Translations under genes and position numbers: made by a program | Notes under the pieces: model-generated | Database searches by the model: none | The model's input: the letters and a program-made list of their open reading frames with translations, nothing else | What the model was told of the DNA's origin: nothing | DNA from: Apostichopus japonicus | Lineage: Eukaryota; Echinodermata; Holothuroidea; Aspidochirotida; Stichopodidae | Reading direction: 5' to 3' | Assembly (NCBI RefSeq): GCF_037975245.1 | Contig: NC_092571.1 | Span: 16,981,917 to 17,045,916, forward strand | Length of the DNA: 64,000 bases | In this document: one piece after another, positions 37,001-48,400 of the stretch | How the letters are laid out: each line of letters opens with the position of its first letter | Position numbering within the stretch: the first letter of the stretch is position 1

Positions 37001-38507
37001 ATCAGGTTTAAGGTATTTAAAACCACGAAGCAAAACAAAGAATCAAATTAAAGAAAACAGGTATACACGTTTCGAACAGGTTTTATTTTTTTAAATTTAC
37101 GCCTTAAGAGAGATGAAATAACGGTAACAATAAGTAACGCTATGTCTGGATTCCTTGCTCGGGTACTCTACCTAGTTATGGAGGGTGCTTGAAATGGAGA
37201 GGGATGGAGGAGGGATGGGGAAGGGTTCGGAGGACGACACCCAATAGTAGTTAGGACGGAACCGAATGCGTCCTGCAGTGAGATCATTAAGGTAGTCCCA
37301 TTCACAGGGTCCCGACACCAGAGGCGGGGGAATGGACCATGGTCACCAATAATTTTTAGCAATCAATTCCACGTCTGTGCGGCAATTTCAAAACCACTTC
37401 CCCCTTGAACAGAGTCACTGCCCCCCCCCCCCGCCCCTCCCACCCTTTAAGCTCAAACATGTGTTAGGATTCCTTATTCAAGATTTCATTACAGTAAACG
37501 GTTGTGTATAATGTGCCCTTCCCCTCGCAGAGGAAACTGGCTTCCAGTGCAAAGGTACAGATCTATCAATCACGTACGAGTGTGTGGTAGATCTCTAGTA
37601 ATGCGATACACTTTGCTAAATTCATATTCAATTTGATGGATTAGTCAAGAGGAACGGTGAAGGGAATATTCAGGACATTTACGGGATACGGTGCGCTGGC
37701 AGATTACCTCCCTCCCTCCCCTCCCCTCCCTCCCTTCCTCATCACCACCCCTTCCTCGGTGTTATCGGTGTGCCAGTATCTATACACTGGCAGGGAAGAT
37801 GCCCTGAATATTTGGCAATTTCGCATTCCCCCATCTCGCACCTTCAGAGCATGGGCGTTTCTCGATGAGGGTGTGGGGTGGCGGGTTGGGGGAACAAAGG
37901 TGGTACTTCCCCTAGGCAATTCAATGGGGTATATAGTAAATGAACCAAAACAATGCTCTTTCGTTAAAAAATATCTGATAAGAAACTCCGAAGAAAGACC
38001 CTCGGACCGCCTGCCCTCGACATGGCATGGTTAACCGATTCTAAAAAAATTAACCGGTTAACCGGTTATAAAGAACCAGTGGCGTTTGCTTGCTCCCCCC
38101 TCACCTTTTAGATTTTTTTCTGCGTACGCCAATCGGCCTCAGGAGTGAATTTCTCAACTATGTCACACCGATTACATTTCTGAATATATGTCTCTTTGCT
38201 TGCCTGATTCGTTGACCGCATAGAATCAACTTTACAACCTATTTAGAGCTGGCCAACCATTTCCTTTTAGCATACACAGCATTGCTTTTGTAAAATGTTA
38301 TTTCGTAATATAGCTTTACACGGTAACGTTACATCAGTATTCAAACCGGAGAGAGTGGAAATTGTTTAAATCAGCTCAAACATATCTGAACAATGAGTCG
38401 TGAATAAATCGTAAATTGCACTTGCATGCCTTTGACAATCTAATTTGGAGAGGAAAAATATGAAATCTTTCCCGGTAGTCTAGGTGGACATGATGCAACC
38501 ACACCAC
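31016..38507. other. Long unassigned segment (7.5 kb)
   Basis: No exon, RNA gene or defined transposon could be supported on either strand. Features seen: poly(G) runs at 32045-32057, 33031-33042, 33990-34001 and 36182-36190; a poly(C) run at 37421-37432; an A run at 36888-36905; a duplicated CCCACCCGCCCACTCCCTCG block at about 33250-33295; a near-perfect GC-rich inverted repeat TTGTAACGCGC-ACG-CGCGCTACAA at about 35505-35529; and a possible 24-base micro-exon context at 37531-37554 (reported as a finding). Confidence 0.45.
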
Positions 38508-38560
38508 AACCACGTGACGCGAGGAAACCCTCCCGATCACGTTATAAGCACGTGGTAGCT
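38508..38560 (+). promoter_or_regulatory. Candidate E-box promoter
   Basis: Two CACGTG E-boxes (in CCACGTGACGCGAGG and GCACGTGG) flank CACGTTATAAGC, a TATA-like word, within about 50 bp. CACGTG is the binding site of USF/MITF/MYC-type bHLH factors. The cluster is unusual for the window and lies about 60-100 bases before a short ATG frame, but no transcript evidence exists. Confidence 0.25.
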
Positions 38561-38615
38561 AGCAATCAACGGTCTAGTCGCAGAGGTTCCATAACGAGTA
38601 ATTTAAGTCGTAAAT

Positions 38616-38780
38616 ATGTCACAAATTGAAAGTATAGTAACGATAAAGATTAGACCTGCCCAAGATCATAGATCAGTTGCCTGCGTAGCATTGCAACGAT
38701 ACCATGCAATGACTCCGATCTCTAGAAGCAAGGGTTGTGTGCTCAGACTGGATTTGACATCACGTTCTGTACTTTTCTAA
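38616..38780 (+). CDS. Short hypothetical ORF behind an E-box cluster
   Basis: Fifty-four codons starting MSQIESIVTIKIRPAQDHRS. It may be the first coding exon of a gene, an unspliced micro-ORF, or chance. The IKIRPAQ start is vaguely like an N-acetyltransferase first strand, but this is too short to claim. No clear donor site with a matching downstream exon was found. Confidence 0.15.
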   Translation: MSQIESIVTIKIRPAQDHRSVACVALQRYHAMTPISRSKGCVLRLDLTSRSVLF

Positions 38781-40332
38781 TGGAATTTATTTGATTCCAT
38801 TTGTTTGTCGATCATAGTCGCGCGATGCAGGATTTGATTACAAAGTTTCAGATTACAAAACAGGTTTTCTTCATATATAGGCCTATATATATGACATCAG
38901 GATGATGATTTAGCGAAAACAGTGTTGTCTTTCATTTCACTTCAGAGATATTAACGATACAGCATTGTCCCTCCACCCCTCCCCCTCCTTGAACTCACCC
39001 TTCCTTTTTCATTTATAAGATACCCGTCATCGAATAAGTAATAGCGTTTATGATAGATGAATACTACCTGAGAAACACGCGAAGTGTAGCACAAACGCAT
39101 GCATAAAATATAACATTTTCACCACGCAAGGCATTTCCGAGATATATATAGATTCGAACGATGTGGCGCATCCTTTAATAGGCATACATCATGTAGTTAG
39201 GTTTGTGAATGATTTGTATTAGCAACGTTAAGAATATTCAGTGACGTATAACTAGATGATGGAACACCCCTCCCCCTCCCACATGCAGATTAAAGCTAGG
39301 CACGACGCCCGTGACTGGTAAATGCATGGGTTCCATATTGGTTTATACGTGGGGGAATCTTTTTTTAGTAGATAGGGAAAACAACAACACAATCTACCAT
39401 TTTCCCCCCTTCCTTTTATGTAGGCTACATAGGCTATATGTTGAAGGCATTATATGATTGTATATGCTGTGTATAACTCCAACTAGCGTTAGCAAGGCCG
39501 TTTAGTTGTGAAATATGCATTTTGTTTTTAACACTGACCAAAATCAGCAGTAAATTACTTTCCACACAGAATATATAGGACAAGTATGATAACCCACGAG
39601 TCATTGTAGATAGAATGAGGAGATCCAACTAGTATTTGAAAACATCGTACGGTTTGCTCCGAGCAAAGGTTTTGTAGCTGGATTCATGACCCCATATACT
39701 TCTTACCAAAGATTTTGTATACTAGCGCCGAAGGCACTAGATTGGTGATGACTCATATATGCCTCTTGATCTTACACACAAAATGTAAAGCTATTACACG
39801 CGCGCCTGCACACCTTTTTAGTTTTGACGATATCATTTCTTGCAGCGCGTTCGTATAGCATACATTAATGATAAAGCCAACTTGGGCGTATTTTTACACA
39901 CAAAATAGGTGAAACCAGTATAGAACCGCGCGTCTCCACGCGTAGGCCTACATGTTTTTGACAATATAATTTCTTCATGATGCGCAGATGAAGCCAACTT
40001 GCGGCAAGATATGTTACAGTGCCGGAGGCGCTATAGATACTTGACTTTTGCCGTTCTGTAAATTTGTACCGAATTAAGAATATTTTACCTATAGGCCTAT
40101 GCATAGCAGAAAAGTAACATCGCAACTGCGAATAAATTGTGATATTCCGGTATGATGCTCCGTCCATTTTTATCTGCATCCGAATATATCTCGTTAGAAA
40201 TACAAGATCTCTGGTACTGAATCGTGCGTCAGATGACGACCGAAACGAATGTTTGTTTTCGTAGTACAGATCAGGAAACCGTCACAGTAAGATAAAACAA
40301 GAACTCAGGATATAAATGTTCATTTGGATATT
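38781..40332. other. Unassigned DNA
   Basis: No gene supported. TAGGCCTA octamers at 38878, 39943 and 40092. Confidence 0.4.
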
Positions 40333-40885
40333 TCATTTCATTTTCATTTCATTTATTTCGTCTATACATAAGAACAGTAGAACAAAGTGGTAAAGTATAA
40401 ACAGGACACTAGAAAAACAATAGTAGTTTATCGAGCTAGCGACCAGTAAATAACAAATAACAATGAAAGAAGGTAACAATTAAGAGTAGAGAAAAATAAA
40501 CATGAGATAATCAATACTCAGTCAGCGTATATATAGTTTTCAATTAGGTGGGCTTTAAGTTTGCGCTTAAACTTTACATAAAATTTAACAGTTTTTATAT
40601 CATTTGGAAGCACTTTCCAGGTTTTATAGGAGTAGTTGTTCAAGAGTAATTTACCGTGTTTCGAGTGATGTCTGCCAACTGAAAAATGGGTATTATTCCT
40701 CGTACTGTTGATAAGGGCCAATGAGCTAGTCTTTTCACGAGATAACGTGTTGTAGAAAAGAATGGATGGAGAAACTTACCGGAATGTCCTAATTTATATG
40801 CAGTTACGATGTCCTGTAAATCTTTCGCCGTGCTAGGACTATTTTTGGTTATGCGCAACAGCCTTCGGAGCTTTTACATAATCCT
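40333..40885 (-). mobile_element. 5'-truncated, frameshifted LINE fragment
   Basis: On the - strand a reverse-transcriptase C-terminal segment is split over two frames. The first (about 40858-40730) reads LRITKNSPSTAKDLQD-like sequence followed by GKFLHPFFSTT. The second (about 40721-40518) reads INSTRNNTHF, then WKVLPNDIKTVKF and FKRKLKAHLIENY before the stop. A frameshift near 40725 separates them. A 3' UTR of about 180 bases ends in an (AAATG)n-like tail at 40333-40362, like the fragment at 745-870. The order matches the thumb/C-terminal end of CR1/jockey-type LINE proteins. The copy is inactive. Confidence 0.65.
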
Positions 40886-42592
40886 TGATTTTACTATACA
40901 GGCACGCTCTGACACCAACGCTTTAAAGAATAACGCTAAAATAACAAGCGCCAAGCGCAGCTCAGGTCGGCGCGCTTAAGTATAAGTGACGGAATAAATG
41001 GTTAGATTATAACGCTTCATCTATGTTGTGGCTCTCACAGTATAGTTGAGATAAACTTGAGGACGTAACAACAGCACCACCAGTCTTGATTACATGTGTT
41101 TTACCACGAGCTGAACTTGTAAAACCGCTCATCTTAGAGAAATTACAACTTAAGAGAGCAATTGGCAGTCAAGGGCAGTAGGCAATGGAGGTAAGATTAT
41201 GAACTTTATAATGAATTTCATCATGGTAATAAGCAGGACAAATAATTATCAAAGTTGACGGAAGAGTATACCCATTGTTATTTGACACCTTCTAAGGACC
41301 TCCGTGTTTGCCTAATTTCCAGTCCAGTATAAAGGCCTATATCATACGGGTGCCCATTACAGACGTATATTTAAGATATGTTTAGGCCTACATAATCATC
41401 TAGGCAAATCTGATAAGAGAGTGGGCGGGTAGGGATGTAGGCCCCTACCATCCCAAGACTGGGGTCAATAATGAGGACTGGGAATTATGGGATATGCAAG
41501 TATGTACTTTGATCTTTATAACATACGGTACTTAAGGAATTCGAAAGACTTCAAAGGCATGGGTGGTGGGGGTGGGGGGGGGGGGTAGGGTAGGTGGTGT
41601 ATCCGACAAGGTCTATAACATTTGCAAAACTTGTCAACTCGACAACAATCGTCTTGATTATAATGTGTTGTCAAGCTTAGTGCAACGTATAGCAACGTCA
41701 AGATGTTTACTGTTAGCGTAAGACGTCAACTCGACAAAAATACACAAATTTGTCGAGTTGTCACGTTATACAAGAAGCCAAGTAAACAACTCGCCTCCCT
41801 TAAGAGCTACCGTAGAAATGACTTGAAACAATTCAGTCGTTCTGCCTAAACAAACTTAGACCATTCGCTCATTCGTGTTCGTCAGAAAGTCACATTCAAA
41901 GTCTTGTCTTCATACCCCTTTCATCTAGGTTTATCAAACAACGAAACTTCCTTCCGGACAGATTAAATTCAATCAACGGCGGGTCCAGAATTTCTCAAAG
42001 GGTGAGGGAGGAGGTGGGTGGTTGGGTTGGGTGAAGGAGAAGGCAAGTAATAGGTAGCTATCGAACCGGAACTTAAGTGGGGGTGGGGGCATAAGAAAAC
42101 ATCGGTCAAATGTAATTTGAGGAAGGGATGCAGGTGAAGCGATGCTAGTAGATATTTGCCCACTGCGTACCTTGTTGTAAACAAAAGTTTTTTTGCAGCT
42201 ACTTTGTATTCCCCAAAATATGTTAGGAAAGGAGGGGGGGGGGGGGGAGAGACCGCTCCTCCTACCCCTCTCTTGAAAAGCATTATCTAAATCAACAGTT
42301 GTCCTTTAATACTCCCTGTCTAGACTTAATCAGAGTAATTTCCGGGACTTCTAAAAGATACGCGATCTACATACAGAAAAACACGTAGCAATGATAGCTT
42401 GATGGTTTGCCTTTTCGTAAATATCACAATATTATTATTATGATTATTTTGTGCTTTTTCCTCCCATAATCAGGTGGTATCCCACCAGTCTACTGTCAAG
42501 AATTAGCGTATATATCGCAGGCAACCCTATATTCGAACATTTAACCTTCAATTGACCGGCTGTCGGCGGATAAATCCGACCTAGGAGTTTTG
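40886..42592. other. Unassigned DNA and probable 5' UTR of the next ORF
   Basis: No coding exon recognised. G runs at 41573-41585 and 42233-42247; TAGGCCTA at 41393. A strong acceptor-like sequence (GTGCTTTTTCCTCCCATAAT then CAG) ends at 42473. The bases 42474-42592 could therefore be the untranslated start of the exon carrying the ORF at 42593. Confidence 0.4.
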
Positions 42593-42976
42593 ATGGATGA
42601 GCTGAGATCTTCATCATTCAAGTTCAACTCCTCTCAACGGGACCGTCTGAAAGATTTTCCCTCCTACCATGCAGCGACCGTCTTTAAAAATATCCATCTA
42701 CCTCTAATATTTCGTCAACCTTTCTACGACGGCGGCGCAAGCTATCCCGTTTGCAACAAACCGTCGGAATATCAGGACGGCTTCCTTCCACCCATCATGA
42801 CTCAAAGAAAATCCAAGAAGGGCCAAGGACCCTTGAGGGACCCGCTTGATAAGAGGTCAAAGGTCGTTAGTATACCGCTGGTAGAACGGAAAAGGAAAAG
42901 ACGTCTTTTAAAATTGGAAGCTAAAGGAACCAAAGCTAAAGCTTTTATGAAGGGTAATACGCACTCATCGGAATAA
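42593..42976 (+). CDS. Probable small gene, function unknown (127 aa)
   Basis: ATG-to-TAA frame in one exon, beginning MDELRSSSFKFNSSQRDRLK. The middle has FPSYHAATVFKNIHLPLIF and ASYPVCNKPSEYQDGFLPPI. The C-terminus is strongly basic (VERKRKRRLLKLEAKGTKAK), resembling a nuclear-localisation or nucleic-acid-binding tail. Composition is protein-like and the frame stays open upstream to a TAA at 42542. A good splice acceptor lies at 42473 and an AATAAA overlaps the stop codon, so exon, stop and poly(A) site fit together as the final exon of a small transcript. I recognise no domain. It is convergent with CSTF1, whose stop codon is 2.3 kb away. It is more likely real than the other orphan frames here. 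Confidence 0.45.
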   Translation: MDELRSSSFKFNSSQRDRLKDFPSYHAATVFKNIHLPLIFRQPFYDGGASYPVCNKPSEYQDGFLPPIMTQRKSKKGQGPLRDPLDKRSKVVSIPLVERKRKRRLLKLEAKGTKAKAFMKGNTHSSE

Positions 42977-42980
42977 TAAA
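42975..42980 (+). terminator. Candidate poly(A) signal overlapping the ORF stop
   Basis: GAATAATAAACACG: the stop codon TAA (42974-42976) is directly followed by, and overlaps, AATAAA. If used, the 3' UTR would be only some 15-30 bases long. Confidence 0.4.
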
Positions 42981-45312
42981 CACGACCTAGAGATGATTAT
43001 TATACAAGATATCTTTGGAATACACACTTGTCTAGGTTGTTTTTAATTCAAGCTGCTTATATCATATGGAAACTTTTGTCTCTAATAATTTGAAATTTCA
43101 ATACACTGTGGTTTTGTATTATATTATTGTATTCATAACGCATAGTATTTCTACAGTGGCGCACATCTATCTTTCATATCTCGACAAAATGGGAGCTGCA
43201 GTTTGGGGCTCTTGAAGATTCCGTTTGGCTATACCTTTACTTCGTAGACTGCCAGATGTAATCTGCTAGCTCAAAATATGAGAAGCAACTCTTGCTGGCT
43301 CCTTGAGATTGGGGAGGGGGGGGGGGGGGAGGGACACTAGCTTAATGAACCGCCTATAGCTACGCCTCAGTATTATAACTGGATTATATTGTGGGTTCGT
43401 TAAAATTTAACTACCCTCCTTCCTCATAATACCTTCCTTTCTCATTCTCTACCCCTCCCCTCCCCCTCTTTGTATTATTTTAATCATGTGGTGACATCTG
43501 CTTTAAGCCATTTTGTCGATTCCCCCCTCCCCTCCCCCCATATATTTTCATGATACCTGTGAAGTTTACCGCAGGAGGAATCATTGAGGCTTAAGCAGCC
43601 AGAACATTTGACTTCCAAATCTTTTAACTACATTAAATACCAATCAAATGTAAAACGTAACTATGAAAGTTACCCAAGAGAAGTGGATACACATCAAGTA
43701 TATGGGGGTGGGCACAGAGAAAGGCATCTACAACAGGGTCCAAACACATGTGTGAGGGGAGTGGGGGGGAGGGGGATAACCTTTTAACATATGATTGTGG
43801 CTTTTGTGTGTCACAATTACTGTACACTAAAGTGATAGCTGAAGCAAGATGGGGGAGGAGGGTAGATGGAGGGGAATATCAGAGTTGGGAAACACACAGT
43901 TCACTAACTGCTATAATGAGTAATTTAAACACTCTCAAATTGTTTCATAGAAATCTTAAATACTGAGGAACAAAAAGTAAACATGGATACAGTGAGCTAA
44001 TCATGTTGGTGTTTTTCTTTATTTGGTCTATGACACATGTTTTTACATCTTGAAAACACTAACAAATGTGTTTCGTCAGGTGGTTATTCAGATTCTGGCA
44101 ATATCTACAACATAAAAGGGACCAACCTAGATTTCCCTTATACACCCAGGTATGCTTCTTCTTCTTCTTCTCTTTTTGCTTCTGGAGGTGAGTGTAAGCG
44201 ATTGTTATATACTTCAATTATTGAGTGTAAGCGATTGTTATATACTTCAAATATTTCCATAATACTACAAACAATTTACGGATATTTTTTAGTTTTATGG
44301 GTGATACAAAACAAACAAACAAATCTGTGGGAATAATTGATACCTCTGCTTGTCACCTTTGTCAACACCTTTGGTATCAAGTTTACCAAATGCATTTTTA
44401 ACAAAAGTACTACAAAAAAAATTCCTGATAGCATTGTCTGAAATCCTATAAGAACATTTTAGAGAATACAAAAAAGTAACGTAAGAAGAGACACCAATAC
44501 CAATCCCCTCAATCAATGACCAAAGCAAATTATTTGCTAGCAATCTCAAAGATTTTCATCACCCTGCTCTTACCCATCCCTTTTTGACTTTCCTCCTTTA
44601 AGTCTCGTACTACCGATATTTCTCACCCCTTCCCCTACTTACTGTACCTTACCCTTACATCCTTACCTACCTGACCCCACATCTCCCCCTACCCTAATCT
44701 GCTCTACACTGGATAATCTCCCATCATCACCTCCACCTACCAAACCGACCTCCAATCCCAACTCTATCCTTCCCTGACGAACTTCCTCTCTGTTGGTTGG
44801 GCGTAACTAGGCTTGTGTGGCCGGTGCGAATTCCCAGAGCCTGGACTGAAATAATATGACCACTAATCTGCACTAATCTAAAAAGACAAGTTTTCAATTC
44901 AGCTTCTTTTTTTTTACATTTTCGTGTATTTTCTTAAATACTAGGGGGGGGGGAGGGAGATTTCTATTGCTGCCCAGTGCCAGCATGCTCCTTACTACAC
45001 CACTGAGCTTGGGCGTGCTGTTTTCCAGTGTGTGTCATATTTCTCTTCTCTCAATAGATACAAGTACAATAAGCTCAACCATTATAGATTGAAGCAAAAT
45101 ATTTGTACAAAAAAAAAAAAGTAACACAAAATTCAAAAACGATAAAAAAACAAGGGCTCTATGGAATGAAAACCTCATGCGTTGCAAAGAGAGTCAAATT
45201 TTATCTTCTGGCTGGAAAATCCTCTGACCGTCTGCCTAGAAGTATCACCATGCATGCACTATTACGTGGTTGTACATGTAGCTGCTGAGTGGACGGAGAA
45301 GAAGAAACAGGG
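42981..45312. other. Intergenic DNA between two convergent genes; includes likely CSTF1 3' UTR
   Basis: The CSTF1 3' UTR (- strand) runs leftward from 45312 for an unknown length. TTTATT at about 44018-44023 is an AATAAA on that strand, about 1.3 kb past the stop. A 33-bp tandem duplication (AGTGTAAGCGATTGTTATAT(ACTTCAA)) lies at 44191-44251, and a poly(G) run at 43317-43329. The segment 43155-43369 starts CAGTGGCGCAC and ends GCTACGCCTCAG, weakly like a hAT-type MITE but without a target duplication. Confidence 0.4.
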
Positions 45313-45422
45313 TCAGTCTCTTCCTCGGTGGTACCAGAAGCGGGCCCTAAAGTCATCACTGCATGTCAGAAGACCAGGTCCAGTTGCTGAGTGGAGGATA
45401 TATTTAACAACACCATTGTGAC
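45313..45422 (-). CDS. CSTF1: CSTF1 terminal coding exon
   Basis: Acceptor GTTTCTTTCAG and stop TGA (45315-45313). Encodes the split Gly, [35 protein letters not shown] and stop. FRARFWY near the end is diagnostic for CstF-50. Confidence 0.95.
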
Positions 45423-48400
45423 CTGAAAGAAACAACAAAACATGTGTGTGTGAACATTTATATATAGATAGACATAGATATATGTATGTATATGGCCACT
45501 TTCGGTGATCATGCACCGAAGATGAGCTATTTTTGCTTGAAAGCTATGCAAAAACCAAACATTGGCTGGTTTACTTCCAATCACTCACTTACTATGTATT
45601 TATATCTATCTATATATATATATATATATATATATAAATACTGTATATAGAATCAATTGAAATCAAGAAAAATTCTATGCAGTATCAAATAGACTTACAG
45701 GTGTGGATCAAGGGGGATGGGGAGGGGGTCATGGTTAGTCCCCTCCCTATCCCACACAAAAAATTAAAAGTATGTAGTGCAACCTTGTGTGTAAATCTAA
45801 TTCATGGGCCAAATATGCCTCAGAATGCAACATTTAATGTCTAAACTTTACTTTCTACTGGTGGATGACACCCCCACCCCCACAAGGGTCAGATTGAACA
45901 TCCTCTTCTTGGCAGGTTTGTTACTACTGCGTATTGCATATATATTGCATATCACTCAAATTTACAAAAATGGCCTCTTCTTCACTACACCCATGAAGGC
46001 ATAAGTTGCACTGATTAAAATCAAATATTCCAGGAAATGGTGTTTTGATCCAAAGGAGCTGGAATAGTCACTTTATTCTGACATTTTGTCAAAAAAAAAC
46101 CCTCACAGAAATATGACAACAAAACTTTATAATCTTCTCTTTGAACTTGATTCCCTGAATTTAGCGATGATTTACGCTTTCCATATTCATTCAATTCAAT
46201 CTAGGTCCCTGGGAATTTTACTCCCAGGCTTCAAGCTACACTAACCTAACATTACCAGATAAAGTCAGTTTTATTCTGGAAGTTGCTGGCCAGTTCTATT
46301 CCTGGAAAAGGAAAAGATTTGTAACCGCAGCTTGGGATCTACCTGCTGACTGCTTTTTGAGGTCATAAAACATTTTAGTTAATCTTGGATCCAACCAATT
46401 TCATGGTTTTATTTATTTATTTTTTTTATGGGGTCCTAAAACCTTCTACCCCCTACTGTGAACTCATAGAGAGCTGTCATTAACACCAGAATGCACTGCA
46501 TTCAATGTTAATAAGGAACATTTTTATTTTTCATGATATTCAAAGTGGCATTAATATGATCGACCTGTCGGTTCAGAGATAGGAAAGAAACCAGGAATAA
46601 TATGGAGAGTTACAATGAGAAGGTATGACGGGGAGGGGTTGGGGGGGTATGGGGGAGGAGAGGATGCTTATCAGCACTATCAATATTAACCTACAATACT
46701 GTAGCTTCCCAGTAAACTGATATGTCTAGCAATATGAACCATACAATAAATCAGATGTCAACCCACTGCAATAATATATCACATACTGTACCTATGACTA
46801 CCTAGCAGAATGAATTGAGATATTGGTGGTGCTATTCATGAATAGATTGCAAATAGGACTGATAACAAATTGAATCTGTTCAAATGGTATATTCTAGATC
46901 CATTCAACACTACTGGAGCAGTCCACGTTGTATTTCTATATATATTCACTTTAAATTTCTTTCTCTTTTGTTGGTCTTGGAGGAAATTACACTAAACATC
47001 AGAGGGCAATTAATGACAGCGGCTGGACTAACCAGTCTGGTACACAGCGTAATTAGAGCCTCTCCTCGGAAGCCACTGAAAAGTTGACAGAAAAATGGTG
47101 CACATTTTTGTCTCGATTTATGGGGAGAGGAGAGAATGGGTGGGATGATAAATTAAACAATGTACAGTCATTACCATGTTCCACCGTCTAAATGGCAGAT
47201 GTGGTGATATCAATGTACATCCCCTTCCCCCACCCTCTCACCAACCCCTCCCCCTCCCCCTCCCTGTTTTTCATTTGGAAGTGTCAATACTAATACTCTG
47301 ATATCATGGTCGAACTATACCACTGACTTAGAGTTAAATGACATTTTTTTTCATTCCAACCGATGGTATTAAAGTGTAAAGCAGTGTTTTATGTTGTACA
47401 ATTTCTATAGCCAGCTTTCGCAAGGGCCACATGCAAACAGCCATACATGTATGCAACTGGTCATTCAAACAGTGATTGCATGTGTATTACTCTAGTACTA
47501 GTAAAACCATATTACTTTACTTCACTCTTCCATTGTGCACTGTGTACATATATATGTATTCAGCAGTCAACACAAGCCACAACAAAGACTGTTGCTACCA
47601 TTTGTACAAATCATGCAAGTCTTTCACAAATCTACATGTAAATTATCCCATCTGCTGTTTGACAGCTAATTCCTTTACATATATGTATATATTTCTTGCA
47701 AAAATGCACTAAACTTTGTTGCGTCAAAAAAGCAGATTTGTTCCTATAAAACCAATGATTGGTCACAAGAAAAAAGTCGCTCAGCAATGATCGAAAAAAG
47801 TTGAATTTTTTTCAACTCAGTTTTATGGTGGCGTGTCGTGAAGTGCTGCTTCACGCCTAGAGTGAAAAGGGTGAAGACTCGCCCCATACAACGTGCCGCC
47901 CTCTGAAAAAAGTTAACTTTCCGTTGCTTGCAAGTGAAGTTTTCTTCTTGTAGCTACAAAATGCAGACAGTAATGAAATGTGATACCTTGTTATCTTTTA
48001 TATAGACCTGAGATGTCCATTGCTGCTATGTACACTGTGCTGTGGGTATTGACCGTAGCTGCATGTATTGACTGTACACTAATGTCTAATTACCGATGGT
48101 AGCAAGCTGTGTGTGTGTGTTTTCTGGGATCGATGGTGGTGTCTAACACTTCTGTTACACCTGAGGTCAGATTACCGGCAGCAGATGTTTCTTTGTGCAC
48201 AAGTCTTCACTACCTATAAAGCACTAACATTATTTCATTGTTTATGGTCATGTCGCGTTGCAAAATGCCTAGTGTGATAGGGCCTTCAATCCCCTATCAT
48301 CCCTTGGGATCAATCTTAAGGATCAGGAATATCCCAGGAAAGTACTTTATAAATAAATTTGAGAAATTCTCAGCAATGTTAAAAAAAAAGTTTGTTTTTA

